Part shown: one piece after another, positions 1 to 8,145 of the stretch
Layout of the letters: each line of letters starts with the position of its first letter
How positions within the stretch are numbered: position 1 is the first letter of the stretch
Assembly: GCA_902518965.1 (NCBI GenBank)
Contig: CABYIQ010000001.1
Location: 62,001 to 126,000, forward strand
Reading direction: 5' to 3'
DNA from: an uncultured SAR116 cluster alpha proteobacterium
GTDB taxonomy: Bacteria; Pseudomonadota; Alphaproteobacteria; Puniceispirillales; Puniceispirillaceae
DNA length: 64,000 nt
Translations under genes and position numbers: made by a program
The notes under the pieces: model-generated
What the model was told of the DNA's origin: nothing
The model's database searches: none
The model's input: only the letters and a program-made list of their open reading frames with translations

Positions 1-1
1 G

Positions 2-1060
2 CCGACATCACAGATAGCGATCGAGGCAGTCCAGAATGCCCTTCAGACAGGGGATCATTTCTATCAGCCAAATAATGGCAAGCCTCGACTCCGGTCTGCG
101 CTGGCGCATTATATGAACGGATTTTACGGCACGAGTAAAACTAAACAGAACATCACTGTAACCGCTTCTGGCATGCAGGGTCTGGCCCTGACCGCCCTTG
201 CTCTCATAGACAGTGGTGACCGTGTTGTGTGTATTGACCCAGTCTGGCCAAATCTGGGCGAAAGTTTCAAAATTGCGGGAGGTCAGATTGACTCAACAAC
301 CTTGATTGCACGTGATGGGCGTTGGCATCTGGACATGGAACAGCTTCTAGCAAAGCTGACTAATAAAACCAAGGTGCTTTTGATTAACTCACCAAACAAT
401 CCTACAGGTTGGGTCTGCTCTGCTGAGGAACAAAAGATCATTTTAGATCATTGCCGCAAACAGGGAATTTGGATTGTGTCTGATGATGTATATGCACGGC
501 TTTATCAACATGGTTCTCTAGCGCCAGGGTTTCAGCATCTGGCCAATGCGGATGATTTGCTCATTTCAATCAACAGTTTTTCAAAAGCTTGGTCAATGAC
601 AGGCTGGCGTCTAGGTTGGATAACCGCGCCAGCTGCCCTTGAAAAGACTTTTGCTCATCTGACTGAATTTAACATTGCCTGTCCGGCCGGTTTTATTCAG
701 GAGGCAGGTCTTGCGATGATCGAACAAGGAGAGGCAGAGGTCAGCCTGCTGCAACACAGGTTAAGTAAAGCACTCACGCTCACCCGTTCCCGCCTGAAAC
801 ACTTAGCGGGTGTTTCATTTATTGAGCCCGACGGTGCGTTTTACTGTTTTTTTTCTGTACGAGGCTTAACAGACAGTCTGGCTTTCGCGCATGCTATCCT
901 AGAACAGACAAAGGTAGGGCTAGCCCCCGGGCTCGCTTTTGGGCCGGCTGGTGAGGGATATCTGCGGCTGTGTTATGCGCAAGATGAACAGATCCTGAAT
1001 GAGGCTTTTGACAGACTGGACAAAGGTTTTAACGCAGTCAGAAACTCGCTACTGGAGTGA
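2..1060 (+). CDS. PLP-dependent class I/II aminotransferase (5' truncated)
   Basis: The reading frame is open from base 2 of the window, so the true start lies upstream and this is a 3' fragment of about 352 codons; the first internal ATG is at 113. The protein is a fold-type I aminotransferase. It shows the NSPNNPTGW motif that contacts PLP, the SDDVYARLY segment with the PLP-pyridine Asp, and the Schiff-base lysine in SFSKAWSMTGWRLGW (Lys codon at 584-586). The amino-group acceptor cannot be read from sequence. The next gene on the same strand, 34 bp downstream, is a malate/sulfolactate-type dehydrogenase that would make a 2-oxo acid. A sulfopyruvate to cysteate (or similar) transamination is therefore possible but is only inferred from position. 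Family call is firm; substrate unknown. Confidence 0.88.
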   Translation, partial: PTSQIAIEAVQNALQTGDHFYQPNNGKPRLRSALAHYMNGFYGTSKTKQNITVTASGMQGLALTALALIDSGDRVVCIDPVWPNLGESFKIAGGQIDSTTLIARDGRWHLDMEQLLAKLTNKTKVLLINSPNNPTGWVCSAEEQKIILDHCRKQGIWIVSDDVYARLYQHGSLAPGFQHLANADDLLISINSFSKAWSMTGWRLGWITAPAALEKTFAHLTEFNIACPAGFIQEAGLAMIEQGEAEVSLLQHRLSKALTLTRSRLKHLAGVSFIEPDGAFYCFFSVRGLTDSLAFAHAILEQTKVGLAPGLAFGPAGEGYLRLCYAQDEQILNEAFDRLDKGFNAVRNSLLE

Positions 1061-1094
1061 TGAATAATATATATTTGGAAAAAATGAGTCACAG

Positions 1095-2183
1095 ATGCTG
1101 ATTAGAGTAAATGAAATAACATCCTGGTTGACAGACATCTTTGCAACAGCTGGCTGTCCTAATGAAGAAGCATGTCTTATTGCTGTCCACCTTGTTGATG
1201 CGGATGCAAGCGGCCATCCCAGCCACGGCATTGTCAGGGTTCCCCGCTATATTGATTATATCCATGCGGGAACAGTCCGCCCTGTTTGTGCATATAAAAC
1301 TTTGGTTGACTCCGAAACGCTATGTCTTATTGATGGTCAGTACAGCTTTGGTCAGGTACTAGGTCATCATGTGGTCAACCGGGCAGAGAATATGTGCCAA
1401 AAAAATGGTCTTGGCATCATTGCGCTGCGTAACGCGGGTCATCTGGGGCGGATAGGCGGCTGGGCAGAACTGCTGGCAGATAAAGGTCTTATCTCTATTC
1501 ATTTTGTCACTGTCGCAGGTTCAAGAATTGTTGCCCCTTTTGGCGGTAAGCAGGCGCGCATTTCAACCGCACCTGTGGCGATTGGTGTGCCGCATCAAGC
1601 AGGGGATAATGAGACACAGCATTTTATTCTTGATTTTGCCACCAGCCGAGTTGCTGAGGGGAAAATATTGGTCAGCCAAAAAACCGGATCAACTTTGCCA
1701 GCAGACGCTATGGTTGATGAAACAGGCGCAGATTCAAAAATTCCAAAAACCATTTATGGCGCAACAGCTACAACAGATGTCCCAGATCCGCGTGCAGGCA
1801 AAGGTGCAATTCAGACATTCGGTCAGCATAAGGGGTCTGGTCTTGGGCTGGCCTGCGAGCTACTAGCAGGTGCTTTAACAGGCGCCGGAACAAACGCCTG
1901 TGACCGGCCATTTTGTAATGGCATGCTGTCCATTATTCTTGACCCAGAAAAGCTTAACACAGATGACCAGATCGCTGCTGAAATATCAGATTTCATTACC
2001 TCAATCCGCGAGACATCTCCGCGCAAACCAGATCAGCCGGTTCTAATCCCAGGCGATCCTGAACGCGCAAAACGGGCTGTAGCCAACCGTCAGGGCATTG
2101 AGCTGAATGCAACAATAGCTGCTCAGCTGAAAGCCATTTCAGATGGTTTGGGCGTGTCTGTTCCAGACATTGTGCCGAGCTAG
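1095..2183 (+). CDS. Malate/L-lactate/sulfolactate dehydrogenase family (ComC-like)
   Basis: A 362-residue NAD(P)-dependent 2-hydroxyacid dehydrogenase of the LDH2/MDHG2 family (YlbC/YiaK/ComC type), not the classical Rossmann malate dehydrogenase. Family hallmarks are the N-terminal helical part with DASGHPSHGIVRVPRY, the central RNAGHLGRIGGWAE segment and the C-terminal GQHKGSGLGLACELLAG glycine-rich stretch. ComC members oxidise (R)-sulfolactate to sulfopyruvate; others act on malate, lactate, ureidoglycolate or 2,3-diketogulonate, so the substrate is inferred from the HpsN-like neighbour. It is tandem with the upstream aminotransferase. Its TAG stop shares a CTAG palindrome (2180-2183) with the stop of the convergent SDR gene, leaving no room for a terminator between them. 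Confidence 0.85.
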   Translation: MLIRVNEITSWLTDIFATAGCPNEEACLIAVHLVDADASGHPSHGIVRVPRYIDYIHAGTVRPVCAYKTLVDSETLCLIDGQYSFGQVLGHHVVNRAENMCQKNGLGIIALRNAGHLGRIGGWAELLADKGLISIHFVTVAGSRIVAPFGGKQARISTAPVAIGVPHQAGDNETQHFILDFATSRVAEGKILVSQKTGSTLPADAMVDETGADSKIPKTIYGATATTDVPDPRAGKGAIQTFGQHKGSGLGLACELLAGALTGAGTNACDRPFCNGMLSIILDPEKLNTDDQIAAEISDFITSIRETSPRKPDQPVLIPGDPERAKRAVANRQGIELNATIAAQLKAISDGLGVSVPDIVPS

Positions 2184-2944
2184 TCAGCTGTCCAGCCGCC
2201 ATCAATCAGCAAGCTAGTGCCTGTGATAAGAGCAGCTGCGTCTGATGCCAGAAACACCACACCGCCCATCATATCTTCAACTTCGCCAACACGACCAAGT
2301 TTGATTTTATCTTCAATCCATGCCCGTCTTTTAGGGTTCTGAAAGGTTGCTTCGGTCAAAGCTGTGCGAACGAAAGTTGGGCAGATTGTGTTGATTCTGA
2401 CCTGATACGGACCCCATTCAATGGCCATCGCCTTAGTAAATCCCTCAACAGCAGATTTTGACGCACAATAAACAGATCGCTCAATCCCCCCCACATGTGC
2501 CATCTGGGAGGAAATATTGATAATGGAGCCACCCATTCCGGCAGAAATCATTTTCCTAGCTACCATCTGTGACAAAAAATAAGCGCCGCGAAGATTCACA
2601 TCCATAACAGCATCAAAATCATCTGGACGTGTTTCTGCCGCAGGGCCATGACGGGCCATGCCAGCCGAATTGACCAAAATGTCAAATGAAGTGCTTTTAT
2701 CAAGCATTTCAGACACAGCGTCCAGATCAGATACATCCAAAGCACAAGCCTGCATCTTCAGCCCCTTTTCCTGGGCAGCCTCAACAAGTGTGTCCAGCTT
2801 ATCTTCAGAACGAGCAGCAGCTGTCACCTCAGCACCTGCTTCCGCCAGCGCGACCGCGCAAGCGAGGCCAATACCAGAAGAGGCCCCCGTGACAAGAGCC
2901 GTTTTACCATCAAGCCGCAGGCTTGGGGTTTTTGGCAGTTCCAT
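2180..2944 (-). CDS. Short-chain dehydrogenase/reductase (HpsO-like candidate)
   Basis: A 254-residue classical SDR. The N-terminal dinucleotide motif TGASSGIG (about residues 19-26), the NSAG motif, the catalytic Ser in NISSQ and the YCASK Tyr/Lys pair are all present, and the C-terminus has the usual LLIDGGW ending. An Arg-rich AARSEDK after the second beta strand does not settle NAD versus NADP. An ideal Shine-Dalgarno (AGGAGG) supports the ATG at 2944. It lies 14 bp behind the HpsN-like gene and is surely cotranscribed with it. In DHPS degraders the SDRs HpsO/HpsP interconvert DHPS stereoisomers, which would suit this gene, but SDR substrate cannot be read from sequence alone. Confidence 0.85.
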   Translation of the reverse strand: MELPKTPSLRLDGKTALVTGASSGIGLACAVALAEAGAEVTAAARSEDKLDTLVEAAQEKGLKMQACALDVSDLDAVSEMLDKSTSFDILVNSAGMARHGPAAETRPDDFDAVMDVNLRGAYFLSQMVARKMISAGMGGSIINISSQMAHVGGIERSVYCASKSAVEGFTKAMAIEWGPYQVRINTICPTFVRTALTEATFQNPKRRAWIEDKIKLGRVGEVEDMMGGVVFLASDAAALITGTSLLIDGGWTAD

Positions 2945-2958
2945 AACTTATCCTCCTA

Positions 2959-4269
2959 TTACTCAGCTGCTGTGCCATAGGCAACATTACGGCCACCATA
3001 GCGGCGCACTCTTACATTAGCCTGTTCAGCATGGCCAACAAATCCTTCCAGCATACATAAACGCGAACAATATGCTCCTATTTCTGTTGCTGCCTCATCT
3101 GTTGTTACTTTTTGATAGGAATGAGTTTTCAGAAACTTGCCAACCCACAGGCCGCCTGTATAACGGCCAGCCTTTTTGGTTGGCAGCGTGTGATTTGTAC
3201 CAATCACCTTATCCCCATTCGCAACATTTGTGCGTGGTCCTAAAAACAATGCCCCGTAACAAGTCATATGCTCTAGGAACCAGTCATCTCTGTCTGTCAT
3301 CACCTGGACATGTTCTGAGGCAATTTCATCTGCCATCTGCAGCATTTCATCATAACTGTCACAAACGATAACCTCACCATATTCATCCCATGACACAGAG
3401 GCGGTTTCAGCTGTTGGCAAAATCTTCAGCAGCCGGTCGATTTCTTCCATAGTCTGACGGGCCAAATCTTCAGAATTAGTCAGCAGAACAGCTGGCGAAT
3501 TATAACCATGTTCAGCCTGCCCCAATAAATCAGTCGCACATAACTCAGCATCAACGGTTTCGTCTGCTATAACCATGGTTTCAGTCGGCCCTGCGAACAG
3601 GTCAATGCCCACCCGGCCAAACAGCTGGCGTTTTGCTTCAGCCACAAACGCATTGCCCGGGCCAACAAGCATATGAACAGGATCTATTGTCTCTGTGCCT
3701 AAGGCCATCGCCCCAATACCCTGCATGCCGCCCAAAACATAAATCTCGTGCGCACCACCCATTTGCATGGCAGCAATAACAGCTGGGTTAGGCTTGCCCT
3801 TAAAAGGAGGTGTGGCAGCAATAATTCTGGGCACGCCGGCAACTGAGGCTGTCAGCACAGACATATGTGCCGAAGCGACCATTGGGAATTTGCCGGCAGG
3901 CACATAACAGCCCACCGATTGAACAGGGATGTTTTTATGGCCAAGGATGACACCTGGCATGGTTTCAACTTCAATGTCTGTCATGGACGCACGCTGCGCT
4001 TCGGCAAACTGCCTGACCTGATCTTGTGCAAAGCGGATATCATCAAGATCACGCGGGCTGACCTCAGCAATCAGTGCCTTTATCTCATCATCAGACAATT
4101 TGAATGAGGCTGGTGAATACTTGTCAAATTTTTCTGAGAGCTCACGAATGGCCGCATCGCCGCGGGCCTCAATATCCCCAAGCGTATCCTCAACAATTGC
4201 CTTTACTTTTGCATCATCTTCCCTGCGCTCAGACTGAGACTTACTTTCCTTCAGATAGCGAATAGCCAT
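2959..4269 (-). CDS. hpsN: HpsN-like sulfopropanediol 3-dehydrogenase (histidinol dehydrogenase fold)
   Basis: A 436-residue zinc alcohol dehydrogenase of the histidinol dehydrogenase superfamily. Conserved fold elements include [50 protein letters not shown] and the zinc-binding QAEH. Several segments resemble sulfopropanediol dehydrogenase HpsN, as I remember it, more than biosynthetic His[16 protein letters not shown], the GTNHTLPT variant of HisD's [18 protein letters not shown] and the C-terminal [17 protein letters not shown]. No his genes are nearby. HpsN oxidises (R)-2,3-dihydroxypropane-1-sulfonate in two NAD-dependent steps to sulfolactate. The SDR follows in the same transcript and a promoter with a flanking inverted repeat lies just upstream. 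The alternative is another HisD-fold polyol dehydrogenase. Confidence 0.82.
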   Translation of the reverse strand: MAIRYLKESKSQSERREDDAKVKAIVEDTLGDIEARGDAAIRELSEKFDKYSPASFKLSDDEIKALIAEVSPRDLDDIRFAQDQVRQFAEAQRASMTDIEVETMPGVILGHKNIPVQSVGCYVPAGKFPMVASAHMSVLTASVAGVPRIIAATPPFKGKPNPAVIAAMQMGGAHEIYVLGGMQGIGAMALGTETIDPVHMLVGPGNAFVAEAKRQLFGRVGIDLFAGPTETMVIADETVDAELCATDLLGQAEHGYNSPAVLLTNSEDLARQTMEEIDRLLKILPTAETASVSWDEYGEVIVCDSYDEMLQMADEIASEHVQVMTDRDDWFLEHMTCYGALFLGPRTNVANGDKVIGTNHTLPTKKAGRYTGGLWVGKFLKTHSYQKVTTDEAATEIGAYCSRLCMLEGFVGHAEQANVRVRRYGGRNVAYGTAAE

Positions 4270-4327
4270 AACTTGCCTTTCTTGTCCTGAACTTCATATG
4301 TTGTGTTCTTATACTTAAACTTGAGGC

Positions 4328-4375
4328 TGGACAGGTCTAGTTCAAAAAGTGAAATTATATCAAATTATCTGTCCA
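4328..4375 (-). promoter_or_regulatory. Putative promoter and operator of the hpsN-SDR unit
   Basis: A perfect 7-bp inverted repeat, TGGACAG at 4328-4334 and CTGTCCA at 4369-4375, brackets a consensus minus-strand -10 box TATAAT (ATTATA on plus, 4354-4359). No good -35 hexamer sits 16-18 bp upstream of it, which would fit a regulator-dependent promoter. The arms are 34 bp apart and flank the hexamer, as expected for a dimeric repressor or activator site. The regulator is not in the window. Confidence 0.45.
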
Positions 4376-4379
4376 AATT

Positions 4380-5747
4380 TTATAGGTCATCTGTGAGATG
4401 ATGAGCCAAACTGGCGGCCTGACGTGCTATGGTTGTTGCGCCCACCACATCCCCCTCACTGCCTGCTGTCATCGCCCCAATCCCATAGCCAGAAGGATAG
4501 GGATTGCCATCACCTGAGCAGAGCTGAAGGTTGTCGGCTAGTTGGGGGCCCCGGCCAAATGCATCAGCCTGAATCACATGATCAGCAATCATAGCCGCAA
4601 GCAAAGGATCACGGCCAATACCAGTGCAATTCACAATGATATTTGTGTTAAGCAGCTGTCCTGAACAGAGATAAGCAGAAAAACTTTCACCCCTATTCCC
4701 AACTGAAATCTGATTCACACGTCCAGTATGGAGAATTAGCTGTCCTGAACTGAGCATCCGTGCAGCCATCTGACTAGTTTGCGGCGCTGAACGGTAACGG
4801 GTGAGAGACCATGCTCCCCCCAAATGGGTCATCAGCCGACGTTTTTCAGCAGCAGGCAACCTGCGCCAGACAGGATTAAGATGAACGCGCAGAGCTTCAA
4901 AACGGCTCTGCCACTCTGAATCTGTCCAGAGACACTGGGGCTGCTGTTTCAGATGATCTGCCATAAATCCGATAACAGCTGATGCAGAAGAGATGTCATC
5001 CGGCCATTTGATTGCCTCTGCAGGAACCCAGCCTGTCTGCGCTGGCGGCAGAATGCCTAACGGCGTTACTAGATGGATATTGCCGCGATGCTCCGCCTTA
5101 CCCAACGCATAAACCGTATCCATTGCTGTTAAACCACCCCCGACCAGAAGAACAGTTTTTTCCGGATCACATTCATGCAGCCAACTTCCTGTCCAAGGTG
5201 ATTTAATAAGCAGATTCCCCTCATGCTGAAGACAGACCTGTTCAATTGGACATGGCCAATTCGGTTCAGGATTTCCAGTTGCCAGAATCAACGTCAGGGC
5301 TGTGTATTCATCACCTGTATCAGTGCGCAGATGCCAGCTTGATAAACTGTGTTCATAGCGGACTGATATTACCTGCTGCTTGATAAATTTTACATCTTCA
5401 TTATGCGGCAGCTGACCCAACTCATGGTCGATATAGCGGGCAAAATCAGCCCGCCGATAAAATTGCCCTGCCTCACAATAGGCATCTTCATCCTGCAGAC
5501 AGGCTTCAGACCAGGTTGGGAATAGGTCAGGCTTTGCAGGGCGAAGCTGCATGATCTGAGCCCGCACATTCAGTCTGAAGTCAGGGTGCAGAGTACCGAA
5601 AGCCGCACCATGACCTAAAGACCCCTTGCCAAACACAGCAATTTTTTCTGCAACATCCGGCCTACGTTCAAGCAGATGCGTCAACAAGGCAGCAGATGTA
5701 TATCCCGCACCCACAATGGCAACAGATACCGAAGAAGTGGGTCTCAT
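4380..5747 (-). CDS. FAD-NAD(P)-binding oxidoreductase
   Basis: About 455 residues with two nucleotide-binding motifs: an N-terminal FAD motif VAIVGAGYTSAALLTHLL followed by GHGAAFGT and DFRLNVRA, and a central NAD(P) motif LLVGGGLTAMDTVYAL. This pattern is typical of the 'FAD-NAD(P)-binding' family (YdhS-like), distantly related to flavin monooxygenases. The substrate is unknown. I start it at the ATG at 5747; a GTG five codons upstream (5762) is the alternative and would leave 2 bp to the rhodanese stop. It follows the rhodanese gene in the same operon, so a role with sulfur or cyanide-type chemistry is conceivable but not shown. Confidence 0.8.
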   Translation of the reverse strand: MRPTSSVSVAIVGAGYTSAALLTHLLERRPDVAEKIAVFGKGSLGHGAAFGTLHPDFRLNVRAQIMQLRPAKPDLFPTWSEACLQDEDAYCEAGQFYRRADFARYIDHELGQLPHNEDVKFIKQQVISVRYEHSLSSWHLRTDTGDEYTALTLILATGNPEPNWPCPIEQVCLQHEGNLLIKSPWTGSWLHECDPEKTVLLVGGGLTAMDTVYALGKAEHRGNIHLVTPLGILPPAQTGWVPAEAIKWPDDISSASAVIGFMADHLKQQPQCLWTDSEWQSRFEALRVHLNPVWRRLPAAEKRRLMTHLGGAWSLTRYRSAPQTSQMAARMLSSGQLILHTGRVNQISVGNRGESFSAYLCSGQLLNTNIIVNCTGIGRDPLLAAMIADHVIQADAFGRGPQLADNLQLCSGDGNPYPSGYGIGAMTAGSEGDVVGATTIARQAASLAHHLTDDL

Positions 5748-5764
5748 TTTTTCGAAGGGCACCC

Positions 5765-6139
5765 TCAGACTTCGACAGGTCCGCCTTCATCTTTCCAGGC
5801 CCCAAACCCGCCAACATTGCTGACATGTTTGAAACCCATTTCAACCAGCGTCCGGCCCGCCAAAGCTGCCTGCCCACCTGCACCACAAACCAGAATAATT
5901 TCCGCATCCTTATCCATCTGCGGATTGTGGAACTGTGTGGCCTGGTCAGCGGCAAATTCTATAAAACCACGCGGTATGCGCAGCGCACCGGCAATTGTTC
6001 CGCTTTCTTGTATTGCTGCGCTATCGCGCACATCCACAAACACCACGCCGCTCTTTCCATGTTTTGCAATACCTGCCTGCGTTTCAATTTTCGGGACAAT
6101 CGCGTTTGCCTCTGCAAGATAATCCTGTGCTGATTTCAT
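5765..6139 (-). CDS. Rhodanese-like domain protein
   Basis: A 124-residue single-domain rhodanese. VFVDVRDSAAIQESGTIAGA is the first conserved rhodanese motif, and LVCGAGGQAALAGRTL holds the candidate persulfide cysteine (about Cys 86). The loop CGAGGQAA departs from the CxxGxR form of known sulfurtransferases and lacks the usual Arg, so anion specificity may differ. The C-terminus GGFGAWKDEGGPVE is typical (GG-x-x-x-W). It probably moves sulfane sulfur in the cytoplasm; no signal peptide. It is first gene of a two-gene unit with the FAD oxidoreductase. The ATG at 6139 has an AAGG-type ribosome binding site. Confidence 0.85.
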   Translation of the reverse strand: MKSAQDYLAEANAIVPKIETQAGIAKHGKSGVVFVDVRDSAAIQESGTIAGALRIPRGFIEFAADQATQFHNPQMDKDAEIILVCGAGGQAALAGRTLVEMGFKHVSNVGGFGAWKDEGGPVEV

Positions 6140-6259
6140 TGCCTTACCCTTTTCTGTTTTTAATTCCTATATGGGAACAGGCGATAGCCTGCTCACTTCA
6201 TCCTACCCTGCCACCTCTGACGTGCAACTCTGTTTTTTGCAGATGATCACCGCAGAAAT

Positions 6260-7120
6260 TTATTTTTCAACTTGTAGCCGTGTTGCCACATAAACACCAA
6301 ACGTTGCTATTAGCAAACCAATCACGTCAATAGGGGTCAGATTTTCATTCACAAATAACCAACCCATCACCGCAGATACTGGCGGAACCAGAAAAAACAG
6401 GGTGGCGGTCTTGCTGGCCGAACCGACCTTTATCAGATACATCAGAATAGAGAATGCGCCAAAAGAAATAGCCAAAATCTGCCAGCCCATCGCCAGAATA
6501 AATGACCCTGTAAATTCCAGAAACGGCTGTTCAATTGCCAGCATGACCAAAACATGAAAGGCACAAGCTGCCATGGCCTGATACAAATTCAATACAGATA
6601 AAGGCAGGCGGTCACCTAGGCGCTTTTGCCAAAGTGTTCCTGCAGTTACCGCCAGCAGGGCGATCCCTGTTGCCAAGAGCCCTACAACAGGCAATTCACC
6701 GCCTACATCCAAGCCAAGCACAAGCGCTGCACCGCCAAATCCCAACATAATCCCAGCCCATTGGCGCCAGGTGACCGTTTCTCCTAGAACGGGTCCGGCA
6801 AGCGCACCTGTCAAGACAGGTTGAAGTGAGACAATCAGAGCAGCTATACCAGCTGGCAAGCCCTTGGAAACTGCAAAAAACACCCCACCAAGATAAAGCC
6901 CGTGAAATAAAATGCCTGTACCACAGGCTTCAAAGATATCTCTGCTGCGGGCGGACAGGTTATCTTTCAGGATAAGTGAAAAACAGAAAAATCCAAAAGC
7001 CACAAGGGCAAAGCGTAACCCCAGGGCAGCAAAAGGGGAGGCATCTTCAACGATGATTTTGCCGCTGATGAATGCCGATGACCAGAGAATAACAAACAAA
7101 AACGGAAAAGCACGTATCAT
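6260..7120 (-). CDS. EamA/DMT-family transporter
   Basis: A 286-residue inner-membrane protein with about ten hydrophobic segments arranged as two EamA repeats, the drug/metabolite transporter fold. The start is IRAFPFLFVILWSSAFISGK, with the WSSAF motif typical of the first helix. The second repeat includes GVYVATRL near the C-terminus. The ATG overlaps the stop of the metallo-hydrolase gene (ATGA), so it is the last gene of an FAH-MBL-EamA operon and may import or export the compound those enzymes process. Substrate unknown. Confidence 0.88.
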   Translation of the reverse strand: MIRAFPFLFVILWSSAFISGKIIVEDASPFAALGLRFALVAFGFFCFSLILKDNLSARSRDIFEACGTGILFHGLYLGGVFFAVSKGLPAGIAALIVSLQPVLTGALAGPVLGETVTWRQWAGIMLGFGGAALVLGLDVGGELPVVGLLATGIALLAVTAGTLWQKRLGDRLPLSVLNLYQAMAACAFHVLVMLAIEQPFLEFTGSFILAMGWQILAISFGAFSILMYLIKVGSASKTATLFFLVPPVSAVMGWLFVNENLTPIDVIGLLIATFGVYVATRLQVEK

Positions 7121-8145
7121 GCGGTGACCACATCCTGTGCTGCATAAATATCAATGCCACGGTCATCACATTGCTTATGCAGCCTGCCCACTGCAACCAA
7201 ATGGTTCAGATGAGCCCGTGCCTCGCCAGAGGCAAAATACATCTCATGATCACCAAAATGCCGGCCAAACAGAGTGTCCATAGCTGACCAGACTGTCAAA
7301 GGTGCTATTTTTGCAGCCGCATGAAGCAAATCAAGGCGGTGGTGATGATGGTCAATTAGTTGCTGGGCTCGCACACCACCCTGACGAAACGGCCAGTCAT
7401 GACCTGGAAAAATCTGCATGTCTGCCGGCAACTTTGTCATCTCTTCAAGATAGATGAAATAAGCAGACAAAAGATCAAAGTCAGGGTCACGGATATCAGC
7501 TGATATATTGGGTGATATTCGCGGCAGCAAAAAATCAACACTAAGGAACAATCCCCGTTCCTTGTCCATCAAACTAATCTGTGCATCTGAATGTCCTGTA
7601 TCTGTCCTGATACGCCAAGACCCCGCAGATGTTTTGATCTCATCCCCTTCATGTAGAAGACTAAATTCAGGCAAAGGGGCTGTATTGCGCCGATATCGAC
7701 TGCCTCCAGAGCGGACGGCATTCACCAATTCAGTTGGCAGTCCATAGCGGTGATAAGTTTCTGCTAATAAGTTACCAAAATCTTCATCTGCTAACGCATA
7801 CAACCATTTAGCATGCTCAGTTTCTGCCAAACTTGAAAACGTCTGAGCGCCAGTTAGCGCGGCAAGCGGGCCAGCATAGCCAATATGGTCAACATGATGA
7901 TGTGTTACAATAATCTGGTAGACAGGCTTGCCAGCAAGAGGTCCCTTCAGAAGAGCCTGCCAATGCTGGGCAGTAATCTCGTTATTCAGACCTGTATCTA
8001 TTAACACCCACCCCTCAGCTGTCGCCAGAATATACAGATTGATGTGATTTAGTCGAAAAGGCAGATCAAAGCTTGCCCAGAAAAGATCATCTGCTAGCCG
8101 GCGCAAGCTCCCCTTTTGCGCAGCCTCAATATCTAATGGGATCAT
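7117..8145 (-). CDS. Metallo-beta-lactamase-fold hydrolase
   Basis: A 342-residue MBL-fold protein. The dinuclear metal signature THHHVDHIG (HxHxDH) lies near residue 82, with further ligands in RTDTGHSDAQ and at FPGHDWPF, all in family order. The C-terminal about 90 residues (HHHHRLDLLHAAAK onward) form the helical extension seen in thioesterase/glyoxalase-II-like and LACTB2-like members. The enzyme is cytosolic, and the substrate (thioester, lactone or similar) cannot be told. Overlapping ATGA junctions join it to the upstream FAH gene and the downstream EamA transporter, indicating translational coupling. Confidence 0.87.
   Translation of the reverse strand: MIPLDIEAAQKGSLRRLADDLFWASFDLPFRLNHINLYILATAEGWVLIDTGLNNEITAQHWQALLKGPLAGKPVYQIIVTHHHVDHIGYAGPLAALTGAQTFSSLAETEHAKWLYALADEDFGNLLAETYHRYGLPTELVNAVRSGGSRYRRNTAPLPEFSLLHEGDEIKTSAGSWRIRTDTGHSDAQISLMDKERGLFLSVDFLLPRISPNISADIRDPDFDLLSAYFIYLEEMTKLPADMQIFPGHDWPFRQGGVRAQQLIDHHHHRLDLLHAAAKIAPLTVWSAMDTLFGRHFGDHEMYFASGEARAHLNHLVAVGRLHKQCDDRGIDIYAAQDVVTA

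Noticed and set aside
2959-4269. Biosynthetic histidinol dehydrogenase (hisD)
   Set aside because: The fold matches, but no other his genes are nearby and several motifs ([25 protein letters not shown]) look like HpsN rather than HisD.
5676-6133. Two plus-strand frames of about 145 codons over the rhodanese gene
   Set aside because: Both are antisense to the rhodanese/FAD genes and have no coherent domain.
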